Under the pieces are notes generated by a model. It was not told the DNA's origin, made no database searches, and saw nothing but the letters and a program-made list of their open reading frames with translations. 64,000 bases of DNA from Forficula auricularia (lineage: Eukaryota > Arthropoda > Insecta > Dermaptera > Forficulidae): the NCBI GenBank assembly GCA_024734495.1, contig JALMQS010000729.1:1364001-1428000 (forward strand), read 5' to 3'. The translations under genes and the position numbers were made by a program. The first letter of the stretch is position 1; each line of letters opens with the position of its first letter. This document shows, piece after piece, positions 13,050 to 27,400 of the stretch.

Positions 13050-15431
13050 GGCGTGGTGTCTCCTCCCCCCCCCCCCCCTGGACAATTCGATCGCGATACA
13101 CTTCCGAGATAAAAAGTATATCTTATATACATCGGGCACCTTATATACATTCTCCCCCCCCCCCCATAAAAAATTTCTGGATCCGCCCTTGGTGTGAACC
13201 GGGCTTTAGTCTTTGCGTTACCAAATTTTGCGGACGAGCTAGCTCAAAAACTAGTGTGAATATCAAATCCAAATTTCACACGTAGTTTTAGTGCATTGTG
13301 ATTAAGAGCTGATTAGATTTTGGTGCATATCGACACAAAATTGTGGAGGGGAGGGGGTTTAAAATTTAAAATTATAATATTTTCAAACTAAAAAAACAAG
13401 AAAAATGAAATATACTATAAAATGAACCTAAAATAACGAAAATATTTTTTTTCTGGAGCCAAAATTAGGGGAGGGGGGGCAAAAAATAAAAATCTAGGCC
13501 TTTTGAGCAAACTCAACCAAATGTTCTATACATAATCAGTTGGCCCATAGAAAACTAAAAATGCAAAAACAAACCACCCAAAATGGGGGGGGGGGTCAAA
13601 AAATGAAAATCTAGGCCCTTGTACCAAACTCAACCAGAAGTGTATGGTAAAATCAAGTGGATGGCCAAATCAGAACTTGTCAGTTTATTTTTTTATAAAT
13701 ACCATACTGGTTAAAAACACTTGATTTATTACTTAAATGGATAGTATAATTTAAGAAACCAATTATATGATTAGAATTTGATTTTGGTTATATTATGTGA
13801 AAAAAAAACAATTAGATAACAACTTAGTGATTTATTTATTTACTCCAAGGTTTGCCCTGCATGAAATATTTTCTACAGACTTCCAAAATATAAAAATAAT
13901 TTTCTATTAAAAAGTTAGAATGATGCGGTTTTAAAAAATACAATCCAAATGAAAAGACGAGGTGAAACACCACCGGAAGCTTGTGTGATAATTTTTTTTT
14001 TAGTGATGGATTCAAATGCTAAAATTCCTGAAAGTTTTATGAATATGATGTTTAGTAATGCAGGGGATATGGAAGAATGTTTTCTAGTAAATAAACTTTC
14101 AAATAATAGATACAATGGACAACATTGCATAATGAAATTTTCTATTCAATCTATATTGGATCTAATTAAATATCCAGTAAATGACGATATCAAGGTATAC
14201 ATTTTATTCCTCTTTTTGGATACATGAAGGATTATATTTATTTAGCGAATTATAAAAAAAAATGTATCTTTAAAGATAAGTTAACATTTCCCGAGAAATG
14301 TGTACATTCCCTGATTTCAAACATTTCCATAACTCTAATATTTCGTGGAAAATTTAAAAATCAACATATTTTAGGAATATTCTGAAATGCATCTGGTCAA
14401 ATTATGGTGTATGCCTTCCTGCTTCATGTTCAGTACAGGACATAAGAAGATTTATTAACTGGCATGTAAATCAATATAATACTACTGCAAAATTTCTTGT
14501 CGATGAAACTTATTGTAATACATCTATACATCTACCATGGAGATTAAAGGATACCTTAGGAATGTAAGTTGATATATTTATATGATATGTATGAAGTAAA
14601 AAATATTAAAAACGATAAGAAGCTTCTCTCTAAAATTGCTTTCATAAAAAAGCAAAAAGGTATAATAAATTCAAATCTTTGATAAATATAACAAAAAATA
14701 TAATTATTCAAATATTCTAAATTATTAAATAGTCATGCGATAATAATCTTAAAGTACCTGGCCACCGAGCGATGCTCGGTAAATTTTTGCTTCAGTTAAA
14801 AGCTAGATATTAATCCCCGGACCCCCACCACTTCACCCCACCTCATGCACCCCCCATCCACCCACCCCCGAAACAACTTTCCTCGCCCCCCGTACCCCTC
14901 CACCACCGCACCCCCACATCTCCCCCACCGTCACCTCCACCCTCGCCCCGCCCCTCACCCAGTTTTTGCATTTCAAGTCTTGTAGTGGCCCACAGATACA
15001 CTAATGTGTATATATGTATAGGTATATAAATAAATATCGTATAATAATTTTTTTTAATTAAATAACAATTTTTGAGTTCATCAATTAATTTGCCAAATTC
15101 TAATACAGAAAAATGCGCTTGTGGGATTTAAAAATCGATTTTTAATCAATTAAATTTTCAAACTTTTAATATATGTAATAATAATTGTAATAATCTTATT
15201 GTGGGATATAAAATTAAAAAACCAATTATTTATTAAATGGAAATTGAATAAAAATGTAAATATACATTTTTATCGAGACAACCTACCTGTGAATAATTGT
15301 TTCAATTAATAAAAACCCATCAAAAACAACTTAGCCGAAAATGAGACCGTGACAGATCGAATGTCCAACACAAAACCCTCCTAACCAGTGAATTTCAATC
15401 AAATCGTTGGAGCCGTTTTCGAGAACCCGAC

Positions 15432-15468
<37 letters not shown>

Positions 15469-18400
15469 ATTGCTCGTTTAATATAATAAGATAAATTTTA
15501 TAAGAAGATGTGGGATTAATTTTCGTATGCAATCTACCCCAAAACAAATCAAATATAACATCGAAATATCATATTTAATTATCTTTTAGTGAGTTTAAGA
15601 CCTTATTATATTAGATTTTGGTTGACGTTAACTCTTGACATTTTTTAAAACTAATTAATATAATTTAAATTCATCATTTTTTTAACTTTAATAAAATATA
15701 CCAATGTCTACTTCACGGGCTTTTTTACATTTGAACTTGTTTAATAAAGTATTTTCAACTCTTTTGGAGACATTTAAATAAATTAAAAAAAAACTCGGAT
15801 AGCTATTAAAAATTTAAAAATCGTGCACTAAATCCAATATTTCATTAATATTGGTCTTAGGATATAATAAGAAAATTAATAACCCATATACTCTGGGACA
15901 TTTAATAAAAACCAGTTTTTTGAACTTAGGACGGTATCTGAAAACATTGATTAATACATATTATATTTCTGTGTTGAGTTGTAATGGCAATAAAGGTATA
16001 TAAATATAATACGGAGCAAGACTTTCGTAATTTCACCTGGTGTGGTTAATCACTCCACATTTTTAAGATAATATTTCATTCTGTAATTTAAAATATAAAA
16101 TGTATTTTTCAGTTTATTTTTTGTGATATTTGCTCTCTTGGTAATAACTAGTACTTGTTATGATCTTCTTACAAAAGGTAAATATTATTAAACTATTAAT
16201 ATTATTAATTATTATTATTAAATTAAGATAATATATAATAAATAATATATACAATAATTTATCTTTCGCTATTCAATTACTTAAAGAAAAAATTAATTAT
16301 AAATAATATTTTTAGAAAGAAAATATCGGGAAAATCTTTATCTCTCATTTTCATGGTATTCAAATGGACAGCGAATGCTCTACGGTACTGAAATAGAAGC
16401 CAGTCCAAGAGCATATGATTGTCTTCATGGAATTAGAGTACTATGTATTATTTGGATCATGATTGGACATCGAATTATGGCCGTTATTCAATATCCAGTT
16501 TGGAATCAAGTTTCTGCTTTTTATAAAGTGATTATTTTTAAATTGTTCTAATAATTACAAAATATATAATAGGTATATATGTTACAGTTAATATAAACAC
16601 CAATCAGTGTATACATGGACTAGAGAATGTATTCATCTACGTGCATTTTTAGGCAAAGTATCAATTGAATAATAAAATGCACGATATATCTACTATATAG
16701 TTAATGTAGTATACTCCCTTGATCAAAAAGTTCCCGGAATTTATTCAGAAAATTAAAAATACAAGTTTATTCATCTAAATCTATATTGTCCCCTTCAAAG
16801 TAATCCCCATCGACTGCAACACACTTATGCCAGCGCTTGATCCAATCCTCGAAACATTTTTTATATTCGGTTTTCGGTATGTCCATCAGTGCTTCCTGCG
16901 ATTTTTCCATTACTTCCTCTCGACTGCTGAAACGCGTTCCCCGTAATGGTTTTTTAACTCGATTGAACAGAAAGAAGTCACAGGGAGCCAAATCAGGTGA
17001 ATTCGGTGGCTGTTGGATGGTATTTGTTGCATTTTTCGTCAAAAAATTTCGAATAATGATGGCACTGTGCGACGGTGCGTTATCATGGTGCAAAATCCAC
17101 GAGTTTTCTGCCCACAATTCTGGTCTCTTTCGGCGAATTGCTTCACGCAAACGTCTCATAACGCCCAAATAATACTCTTTGTTTACTGTCTGGCCTACTG
17201 GCAAAAATTCATGATGCACTACACCGTTGTAATCCATGAAAACCGTGAGCATTGCCTTCTTTTTTGACTGAAAACGACGTGGTTTTTTGGTCTCGGCTCA
17301 TTTGGTGAACGCCATTCACTTGCCTGATGTCTGGATTGCGTGTCGTACTCATAAACCCACGTCTCGTCTCCGGTAATGATCCTTTTGATGAATGTGGGAT
17401 CGGATTCAGCCTCGCAAATCATGTCTTTTGCGACGTCAACACGGTCTCTTTTTTGCATGAAATTGAGGTCTTTTGGCACAAACTTTGCTGCTACACGACG
17501 GAAACCCAAATCATAAACCAAAATGTCTTGGACGGATCCATAGGCAATGTTCAAGCCCTCCGCTATCTCTCTGATGGTTAATTTGCGGTTATTGACCAAC
17601 ATTTCTTTTACTTTATCAATGTTTTCGTCGGTTTTCGATGTCGATGGTCTGCCACTGCGTTCATCATCTTCGATTGACTCACGACCACTTTTGAACCGCT
17701 CGTGCCACTGGTAAACGACCGTTTTCTTTAGAGAATCGTTGCCGAAACACTTTTCCAACATTTCCAACGTTCGCGCACCATTAAATCCGTTTTTTACGCA
17801 AAATTTAATACAAGTTCGTTGTTGCAAATTTAAATCCATTTCTAAAATTGTAAAAAATCGCCAACACACAGAGAGATAGATGTACTCTTGGCTACGTACC
17901 TTTTGCAAATGTCAAGCTATCATGCTAAGATTTAGAGGGAATACCAACAACAGATGTACCAACTTAACAAAAAAAAACAGAACTCAAATCGGAACGATGG
18001 GAGCGCCACACGGGGGTGGGGGGTTATTCCGGGAACTTTTTGATCAAGGTAGTATATGTGGTGGTAGTCTTCTTTTCCGTTTTCTTAGTTCTTTTAGGGG
18101 CCATGGGAAAGTCTGATGAGAATAGCAAGTCCCGTAGGACACACAAAAACACTGACTGGTCACTATGGTCACCAAAAACATTAGTGGCCGGTCCTTACTC
18201 GGTTACCGCTTACCTCCGCTCTCAGCCGAAGTTTGGCGAGCTCACAAAGTAAAAGCTACAATCTTCGTTGGTCTAGAAATTAAACCAAATTTTGACAATG
18301 AAGAATTTCCAAAATTGCTCACTAATGGTCAAAAAAATTATTGGTAGAGCTTCAAAGCAATAAGTATATCTGTTTTTTAGGAAATACAGAGCTGAAAATC

Positions 18401-21400
18401 ACCAAGAGCTAGTTGAAAAAATGATAAAGGACTTTAATTATTTACATGGGTTCCAGGATGTCTTCGAAAGTGCATAAGCTAGAATACTCATTTAGAAAAA
18501 TTCAAAAACAACAGGGGAGCATATTCAGAAATAATTTTTATAAAAAAAAAAATAAAACCGACTTCAAAAATATTAAATGCAACAAATAAAATAATAAAAC
18601 TCAAAAATAAAATAAAATAAAATACACTAAAAGCTATAAAGTAATAATCTAACTTAGTTACAACTAAACGACGAAATATTTACATGAAACCACTTTTTGA
18701 AGTTGGTGCCAAACATATACATTTTATGAATCAAACTCAACGGATTTTACTTAGTACAATTGGCGAGTAAGCTCGCTTATATAGTTTGTTTAGCACCGAC
18801 TTCAAAAAGTGATTTCACGTAAATATTTCGTCGTTTAGTTGTAACTAAATTAGATTATTATTTTATACCTTTTAGTGTATTTTATTTTATTTTTGAGTTT
18901 TATTATTTTATTTGTTTCATTTAGTTTTTTTGAAGTCGGTTTTATTTTTTTATAAAAATTATTTTTATTTTCTCTTTTTAGTGGTATTATTAATAGTGAC
19001 TTAATGATAGCGAGTATACGCCAGCGGAATTGATATAAATGAATATAACACACGTTTAGGAGATGTAATTTAATGTTTAATATAAATAGTTAATAAAGAG
19101 AATGTACACGTTGCAATATAAGTTTGTATTATGTCAGAACAAGGGATATTCATAGAAGTAATATAAAAAGATAGGACAGGCAGACAGACTGACTCTTCTG
19201 TATGCCTACGCCATCTCGCGGATTGCCGCATAAGTTCCATCACTTAATATAATACCTTGCATGCAATTCGTAAGAGAAAGCGTCGGGCGAATGAATCAAA
19301 AAATGATAATAAAATTAAATTCATAAGTATAAAAATTCTATAGAAACGTTTGCGGATTTTAAATGAATGTTTTCAGATTGATATTTTATAAAAGATTTTA
19401 TTTATTATAATTTCGATTATTTGCTCATAAGAATTGTATATTTACGTTAATTCGTCATTGATCATATCATCAGAACTTGACCAAATTAATATGGGACCAC
19501 CCTTAAGGTATCCTCTTTCCAAAATAAAAAGAATCATCGAAATCGGTTAATAAACAAAGAAGTTATGCCTAAACAAACATAGCAAAAAAGGTCCAATAGC
19601 AATGAAAAAAAAACGCGATCATTCGGAAACTAGACTGAACAAAGAGAAAACTAGACTGCAAAAAAAATCATTAAAAACGGTTCACAATTGGCGAAGATAT
19701 CAAGTAACATATAAACAAAAAAAATCAGTCGAATTGAGAACCTCTTCCTTTTTTGAAGTCGGTTAAAAACAAGAACGTTTTCATAAAGACATTATCGACT
19801 TCGAACGCCAATACAATGAAAATATGATGAGAGGATTTAATAAGAGAAAGTACTCATGAACATAAAAGAAAGAGTAACAGAGTTCACTTTTTTCCATTAT
19901 TTTGTAAACTACTACTACTCGTATAATATTTAAAGTTAATGAAAATAATATACACATACAGTGAAACCCCTCACATCCGAACTAATTGGGGCTTTAGCCT
20001 GTTCGAATTTCAATTTGTTCCGGATTAGCCGAAAGCAGCTTCGACAATTGCAGATAACTGATGTCAAGTGAAAGATTAAGTAATATTTTGTGTGTTTCTA
20101 TTATTATTTCATTGTTTTTGCAAAGTGATTAACCTAAAAAATTTCAATAAACAACTTTTATCGTTTTTCAATCCTGGATGACATAAGTATGTAGACACAT
20201 TTACACTTTGTTATGTATGCTAACTGTACTTCTTTGTTAATTTTTCAACTAATTATCTAAAATAAGGTTGTAGAATATATACATAATTGTTTTCTCTCTT
20301 CGAAGTCGCATTCTTCTTTGCAGAAGTTACGTGACCCTACTGACTCCACACGCCCACAGATTTTATTTTGCGGATCACTGCTCTCCATTTGGAACGATTG
20401 CGGGCCACCGTCGAAGCACCCTGGAAGCTCGCGCCGGTCCCTCCTTATTTGATCGGTCCATCTGGCCGGAGATCTGCCCTTCTCCGTGAACCCTCAACTC
20501 TTCCCTGGATCACGATCCGCTCCAACCCATCACTGGCACGAGTAAGATGGCCAAAATATCTCATGACTCTTGTGAGCACAATACTTGACAGTCGCTGGTC
20601 AGCCCGCACTTGCTTAAGAATCGAGACGTTTGTTCGCCGCGCTGTCCAGGGAATACGTAACATTCGCCTCCAGCACCACCTTAGCTCGAAGGCATCAATT
20701 TTTCTGCGGTTGACCTTCTTCACTGTCCATGTTTCTGACGCATACAACATGACAGGAAAGACCAGTGATTTAACTATTAGTTTTTTAGTGTTGATAGTTA
20801 GGCGCTGTTATCCTGCCAGATTTTTTAGTTTCGTCATCACAGATCTCCCCATCTGAACACGCCTGTTGATTTCATCATCACATCCGCCCTTGTTGGTTAT
20901 CATGGACCCAAGATATATGAAGTGATCGACCACATCGTAACCATCATTCTTCTAATGTTGGACATATTGTTATTTCGCTCGGTCGATAATCATGATCTTA
21001 GTTTGGTATCGTTTTATCTCCAGCCCATACTCTCTGCTTACTTTTTCAAGTCTCCCAAGGAGCTGGACTAATTCTTCTTCCGAGTTTGCAAAGCAGGGCT
21101 GTATCATCTGCATATCTCAAGTTAGTCAACTTCACACCCCCACAGAGACGCCACCATTCCATCCACTCCAAGACCATCCGCATGACATATTCTCCATATA
21201 TCGTTTGAAGAGAGTGAGGCGACAAAATACACCCCTGACGCACCTCTGCCTATGCTGAACTCATCTGACAAACTGTTTTCCGATCCGGACCACACCAGAG
21301 TTGTTGTCGTATAGACTCTTTATTAACCAAAATCAGATGTTGTGGGACCCACAATGGTCCCTAAAATCTCCCAAAGTTTTGGCCAGTGAAGGCTCGTCCG

Positions 21401-24400
21401 AGCTAACGACAGTAATCTACGAGAAACAAAAAATAAACTGGTATATAGAACTCCCTTTGCTTTTTCAATCATGAGTCTTATGTTCAATGTTTGTTCGCGA
21501 GTTCCTTTACCTTTAACGAAACCCGAAATCTGGTTAGGTGGGATTTGCCAATCAACGTAGTACTTAAGCCTTTCATGGATGATGAGACAACATTATTTTA
21601 CTTGCATGAGGGTATCAGAGCAATAAGCCTGCTGATTATCACAAATGTTTTTGGGTCCTTTCTTGTGTATTGGGACGAAAACCGAACTCACCCAGTCATC
21701 CAAGTGCGCATTTTTCCAGTTTCCCGCACCCTGCTGCCCAAATATCACTTCTAATTCTTGACTGTTCCTATATCTCCCATATTTTTCAGTATCTCTGCTG
21801 TGATTTGATCTCTTCCTGGAGATTTTGCAGTTTTTTAATTGGTCTATTGCATGGGTTACTTCAGAACGATCTTTTAAAATACCGGGCTCTCTATCAAAAA
21901 GGTGTTGTTGTTGACGGGTGAAATCTCTCCTTGATATAATGATTCACACAGTAGTCCCTCCATAATTTTTACACGCCCACCGACAGAGTCGCCAGCTCTC
22001 CATTGAAGTGAAGCTCCCAAGATCTGGAGCTAAACTCACGAGTGATTATTTTCAATGTCTTGAAGAGAATCTTTAGAGGTATGACTCAGCATGCATATGA
22101 GCGTTTTCAGCGTGATTCGGATTTGTAGTGGGCTATTTTTTACCGTCTAAGTATTTCGACATGGCACAACTGATTTTGTTTACACTTGTTTGATAAACAT
22201 TGAAACCATTAGATTCCGACAATTTTAAAAATATTGTAGCAAGCGTTCTCCTGGCTACAAAAGCAGAACCTGTTTCATCAGTAATCCATAGAATTTCTTG
22301 CTCGGTTTATTTGACTGTCGTATCAACTTGCCGTTTAATAACATACCCTTGTTGTTGTCCAGATCTCATAGCAGAAGACATAATACTATAGTTGTGCTTT
22401 TTCGGAGTTGTTGCAAGTTATTTTCTTGAGAATTCTTTGAGGTTGGATATCTTGGTTGCATCTGCTGGATGTTTGCATTTTTTAATTTCAGACAAAACTC
22501 TCCCACAAGCAGTTGATGGTCGGAACCACATTCCGCGCCTGGAAACGTTTTTACGTACGCATCGGGAGCGCTCCATCGTTCTTGTAGGAAATGTAATCAA
22601 TTTGATTGCGATGGCATCCATTAGGGGATACCCAAGTGTAAAGGCGGCGTTTATGGTGCTGGAATGTTGTGTTGTTATCGTAAAGGAGTTATCCAGACAA
22701 GGTATGGATAAATTAGCGCATAGCCGTTCCATTTCTCTCCCCAAGACCGTATTTTCCTACAACATTCGCCATATGAACATCTTCATTAGTTGATCCTACT
22801 TTGGCATTAAAATCTTCCGCGATTGTTCCATAATCTCCCGATCTGGTATGCTTTGAATCACATCAATCTTAATTACAGTAAATTACTAATTACATGTCAT
22901 TCTCAAGATAAAAGAAGAAAAGAACTCACCCAAGCTTTTCATAATATAGTACATATGTCTGTGTAGAATGTCATTTTCTTTTTACAAATAATAACATTTT
23001 AATCAAAAAGCTTGTAATAAAAATAACAAATTATAATTAATTTTAATAAACCTAAATAAATATCACAGACATATGTACTATATTATGAAAAGCTTGGGTG
23101 AGTTCTTTTCTTCTTTTATCTTGAGAATGACATGTAATTAGTAATTTACTGTAATTAAGATTATGTTTTCCTTGTAGACTGATGATGGTGTGAGAATATC
23201 CGCCGAAACGTCTCATAAGTTTTTCATGAAAATAAATTTGTTAGAATATAAAGAAATTTTATTTCCTTTTTCCTAACGAAGACATTACATCTGTTTTCAA
23301 GGTTTTCAAGAGCCTCAAAAAACACCACAATTTATAATTTTAAAACTATTATAGGTACCATATCTAAGTATAATTTTATTGTTTTTAAAAGAAATATTTA
23401 TAGAGAAACTTGAATTTCATACGATTGAATTTTTCTTAAGAAAAAAATATTTTAAAACGTGATTCTGCAAATATTATAAAAATTTTTTAAGAAAAAATAA
23501 AAACCGACTTCAAAAAATTAAAAATGCAGCAAATAAAAAATACACTAAAAGGTATAAAATAATTATTATCACTATTTACAGTTAACTAAACTACGAAATA
23601 TTAACATGAAATTACTTTTTGAAGTCGGTGCCAAAACAAAACTATACCTAGCAAGCAGAGCGTACCAACCAAACGTACTAAGTAAGATCCGTCGAGTGCG
23701 ATTCATAAAAGGTATCTGTTTGGCACCGACTTCAAAAAGTAATTTCATGTTAATATTTCGTAGTTTAGTTGTAACTAAATAAGATAATAATTATTTTATA
23801 CCTTTTAGTGTATTTTTATTTGTTGCATTTAATTTTTGAAGTCGGTTTTATTTTTTCTTAAAATATTTTTATTTTTCTCTTTTTAGTGATGTTATTAATA
23901 GTGATCATATCATCAGAACTTGACCAAATTAATATGACACCATCCCTAAGATACCCCCTTTCGAATAAAAAAAGAATCATCGAAATCGGTTCATAAACAA
24001 AGAAGTTAGTCCTGAACAAACCTAACAAAAAAGGTCTAATACCTATAAAAAATGGGACCAATCGGAAGGTAGATTGGACCCAATGAAATTTTTTTTTCAA
24101 AATCGGTTCCCAATTGGCGGAGATATGAGGTAACATAGGCACAAAAAAAAATAAAGTAAAAAAAAAAAAATTCAGTCGAATAGAGAACCTCCTCCTTTTT
24201 TGAAGTCGGTTAAAAATAAAAATAAACACTTACTAGTATTACCTATACACTTCTTCTTCTTTGAGTGGTATACTCGATTCCAAGTGTTGGCGATTTCTAT
24301 GGAAAGCATCCACTTCATAATAGTATATTTCCTGAGGAAATTGTTCCCAGGGATGGTATCCTGCGTCTTCCTTCCTTCCGCCCCCGCAGCTCTGCTCTTC

Positions 24401-27400
24401 CGCGCGGGCAACATCTCGAATACCCAAAAGTTCGGCCCCTAAAAAAGTCACTAATTGAAAAAATGACTTAAAATCTAGTGAGTAACCTTTCAAAATGTAA
24501 TAATGTGGTACACTCCAGATATAATTCTGGAAAGGATTATTTTAATTAGATCTATTTTCATATATTTTGCCTTCTTGATTAATGAATGCTAATTAGAGCC
24601 AATTATAATACATTTTTGTTTTTATTAGCATCAGTAATTCAATTTCAGCCCCCTATTTTCACTCCACTAAAAGACCAAATTTCAAAAATTCCCTTTGAAA
24701 TTTTTATTTAATCAAATTTGACTAAACTACAATTTATAACGTTTCAGTTTGAAAGAAACATCTGGAATATGATTCTATGCACAACACCTCTTGGGGTTGA
24801 AGTTTTCTTTTTCATGTCAGGATTTTTGCTTGGAAAAATATTTTTTCCAATTTATGCCAATTTAAAAAAATTGCCATATTTGTTATATGTTCTTAACAGA
24901 TATATCAGGTAAACATATTTATAAATATAAAATTGTTTTTTTTTTTTAGTCGAAAGAATTGTAATTAACTATGATTTTTTTTTCAAGAACAACTCCGAGT
25001 TTAATAGCTGTTATGATATTCGAAACAACATTCGGCTATCATTTTGCTATGAGTCCATTTTGGAGAGGAGAATATCTTTACAAAGAAAAATCCTGCGGAT
25101 CTTATTGGTGGGCAAACATTCTGTATGTAATGAATTATGTTGATACGGAAGATATGGTAATTTTCTGAAACTAACAAATATTCTTTGTATAAATTCATGA
25201 ATATATGTATACCTTTTTGATTAAAAAAGGCAACAAAACGAAATCGTTGCTTTAAGACATGTTTTACTATCTGTCTTATTCCCTTTGTCGCTTATCTGTA
25301 ACCTCTAAGTTATTTAAACTGGTAACTTGAAGTTTGGCATCTGAATGCGTATTTACAATTCATTTTCAATAACTTTTAGATAAATTTGGGAGCTAAGTTT
25401 ATTTTATCAAGAAAATATGACATACATACAATTCTTCAACACTAATAAATGTAATTTATTTTTTCAAGTGTTTACTTCATTCTTGGTACTTGGGTGTGGA
25501 TTTTCAACTATTTTTAATAGCTCCAATTGTATTGATTCCCTTGATGAAAAATTCATATTTAGGAGAATTATGGCTCAATTTTCTCTTAATTCTTGGAACC
25601 TGTATATCATTTTACATAAACTATATATATGAAATTCCTGTTGGTCTTTTTGATGTCGAGTAAGTAAAAATGTTATTAAATTAACATTTTAGTTAATAAT
25701 TTAATAATTTGGCAATTTTTAGCTCATCAAAATTGGATGCAATAAACCGATCGGAATATTTTCCATTTTACACTCGTTATGTACCATATTTAATGGGGAT
25801 CTATTTAAGTTGGTATTTTTATAAAAATAGAGATAAAAAATTTAAATTGAACAAGGTTAGCAATGATTTGTTAAATATTATTATTTATTAAATAAATAAT
25901 ATGAATACAATTAAATGTGGACATTTTAGGTTCAACTTTGGACCTATTGGATTCTGTGGGGTATATTTTTTTGGTTGTCTTTTATCCATTCATCCCTTTC
26001 TACAAATCGATTATAAAAATGATCTCATCACTAGCTCAGCTTACATAGCTTTTATTCGACCAATATTTATTTCTACTATTTGTTGGCTTGTTTTTGCTTG
26101 TTCTTCGGGATATGGAGGTAACTGAATTTTTTAAAATTAATTCATCAAGGTATTCGAGAGAAAGCTTATTGTCCATTGTTCATTTTATAGAACAGAAAAT
26201 ATTCATTAATTTTAGTGATTATCATTAATCGATCCAAAGAACTTAATTATTCTAATAATTATTATCATTTTTCTAACTATTATTAACACTAAGTGAGGAG
26301 CCTCTAACCTAGTACTTAGACTTTCAATCACATTGATTCGGGATCTAATAACGTTTCATCAGGGAAATCTTTCGAATATGACAAATTTTAAAGAGCCTTA
26401 CCAAATATTATTTTTATTATTTTTTAAGGAGATAACAGGCATGATGACTGATTTTGAACAGATAGATAGATAGATAGATTTTATTTTGCTCTGAGAATGA
26501 TATTCTCCTGGAGCATAACAGAAATAAATTACATTACATTAAAAATCTGCTCACATAATTCAATTCAACCCAGAGAGTACAATAGAGCGAGGGGTGGTGA
26601 AAAATCATCCCTGATTTTCCAAAAAATGACTTTGGAGAGAATACATTCCATAGTTATCACCAAATTCTCAAAATCAAGTATAAGCCACGAAAAAGAGGAA
26701 TTAATACAAGAAAACTTCTCCAAAGAAATTTAGTTAAGAATTCTATCAATATAAATAAATAAACATCTTTTAAAAAGTAATCTTTCAAACATTTATTAAA
26801 ATTCAAGCGTTTAAAGATTTTTATTTTACCACACGGGGTATGGCCAAGTATTTTGTCTTTGTTTTTTTCGGAAATATTTCAGAAACGGCTGAAAATATTT
26901 TGATTAAGAAAAATTGATCGAAACCATGACATTATGGTCTACAAAAAAAGCCCCTAATGATTGAACTATCGAAAAAAATGATGTTTTAGGAAATATTAAT
27001 TATTTTGTCAAAATGTCAGTTAGTATATGTTACCAAATTTTCTGTACGCTCTAGCTCAAAAACTAGTGTGAATATCAAAACGAAATTTCACGTGTAGATT
27101 CTTTATATTGAGATTAAGAGCTGATTAGATTTTGGCTGAAATCGAACCAAAAATCAAGGGGAGGGGGGCTCTTAAAAAATTAAAAATTATAAAACTAAAA
27201 AAAAAAAAAAAAAAAAAACAAGAAAAATGAAATCTATACTTAAAATAATCGGTCATACAAGCGACGACCCGACGTGATTTTTTTAATTTTGAAAACCCAC
27301 TAATAGTTCAGAGAAATGAAATTTATTAAAATTAGAAATTTCCAATTATCGGAAAAGAGTTTTTTTATCTAATTAGATTTTTCCTTTATTAAAAACAAGG

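Larger units (their letters stand above)
11760..13205. mobile_element. PIF/Harbinger-type DNA transposon, decayed and carrying a nested foldback
   Basis: Terminal inverted repeats AGCCCGGTTCACACCA and TGGTGTGAACCGGGCT are flanked by TTA at 11757-11759 and 13206-13208, the target duplication of PIF/Harbinger elements. A small frame at 11963-12145 resembles the start of Harbinger transposases (KRRKQKR...RLWCRPWLLR). The centre holds foldback copy F2 and a TG/G/C homopolymer tract. Confidence 0.75.
11530..13695 (+). repeat. Repeat family A, copy 2, split by a Harbinger element
   Basis: Family A sequence from TTTACCATACATGGTATGG continues to 11759 and resumes at 13206, ending near GTCAGTTTATTTTTTT. 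The break falls at CTGTTA/TTAGTCTT, exactly the target duplication of the inserted element. Confidence 0.8.

Noticed and set aside
12828..13285. Overlapping frames with Pro, Gly, His-Thr and Cys-Val repeats
   Set aside because: They read through a TG microsatellite and G/C homopolymers on both strands; no real protein.
17013..17581. Plus-strand frames across the mariner
   Set aside because: Antisense to the transposase with its full catalytic triad.
20368..22793. Plus-strand frames of 162, 133 and 88 residues
   Set aside because: Antisense shadows of a decayed RTE LINE whose motifs are on the minus strand.
24172..24493. Several frames of 68-84 residues on both strands
   Set aside because: Overlap on both strands in a repeat-like block that recurs diverged near 28400; no family motif.
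25001..25198. Minus-strand 65-residue frame
   Set aside because: Antisense of gene 1 exon 7.
25417..25632. Separate small protein within gene 1
   Set aside because: Out of frame with exon 8, whose own frame gives the conserved WYLGVDFQLF.
26440..26480. CRISPR-like short repeats
   Set aside because: Simple GATA microsatellite; no spaced direct repeats of CRISPR type anywhere in the window.
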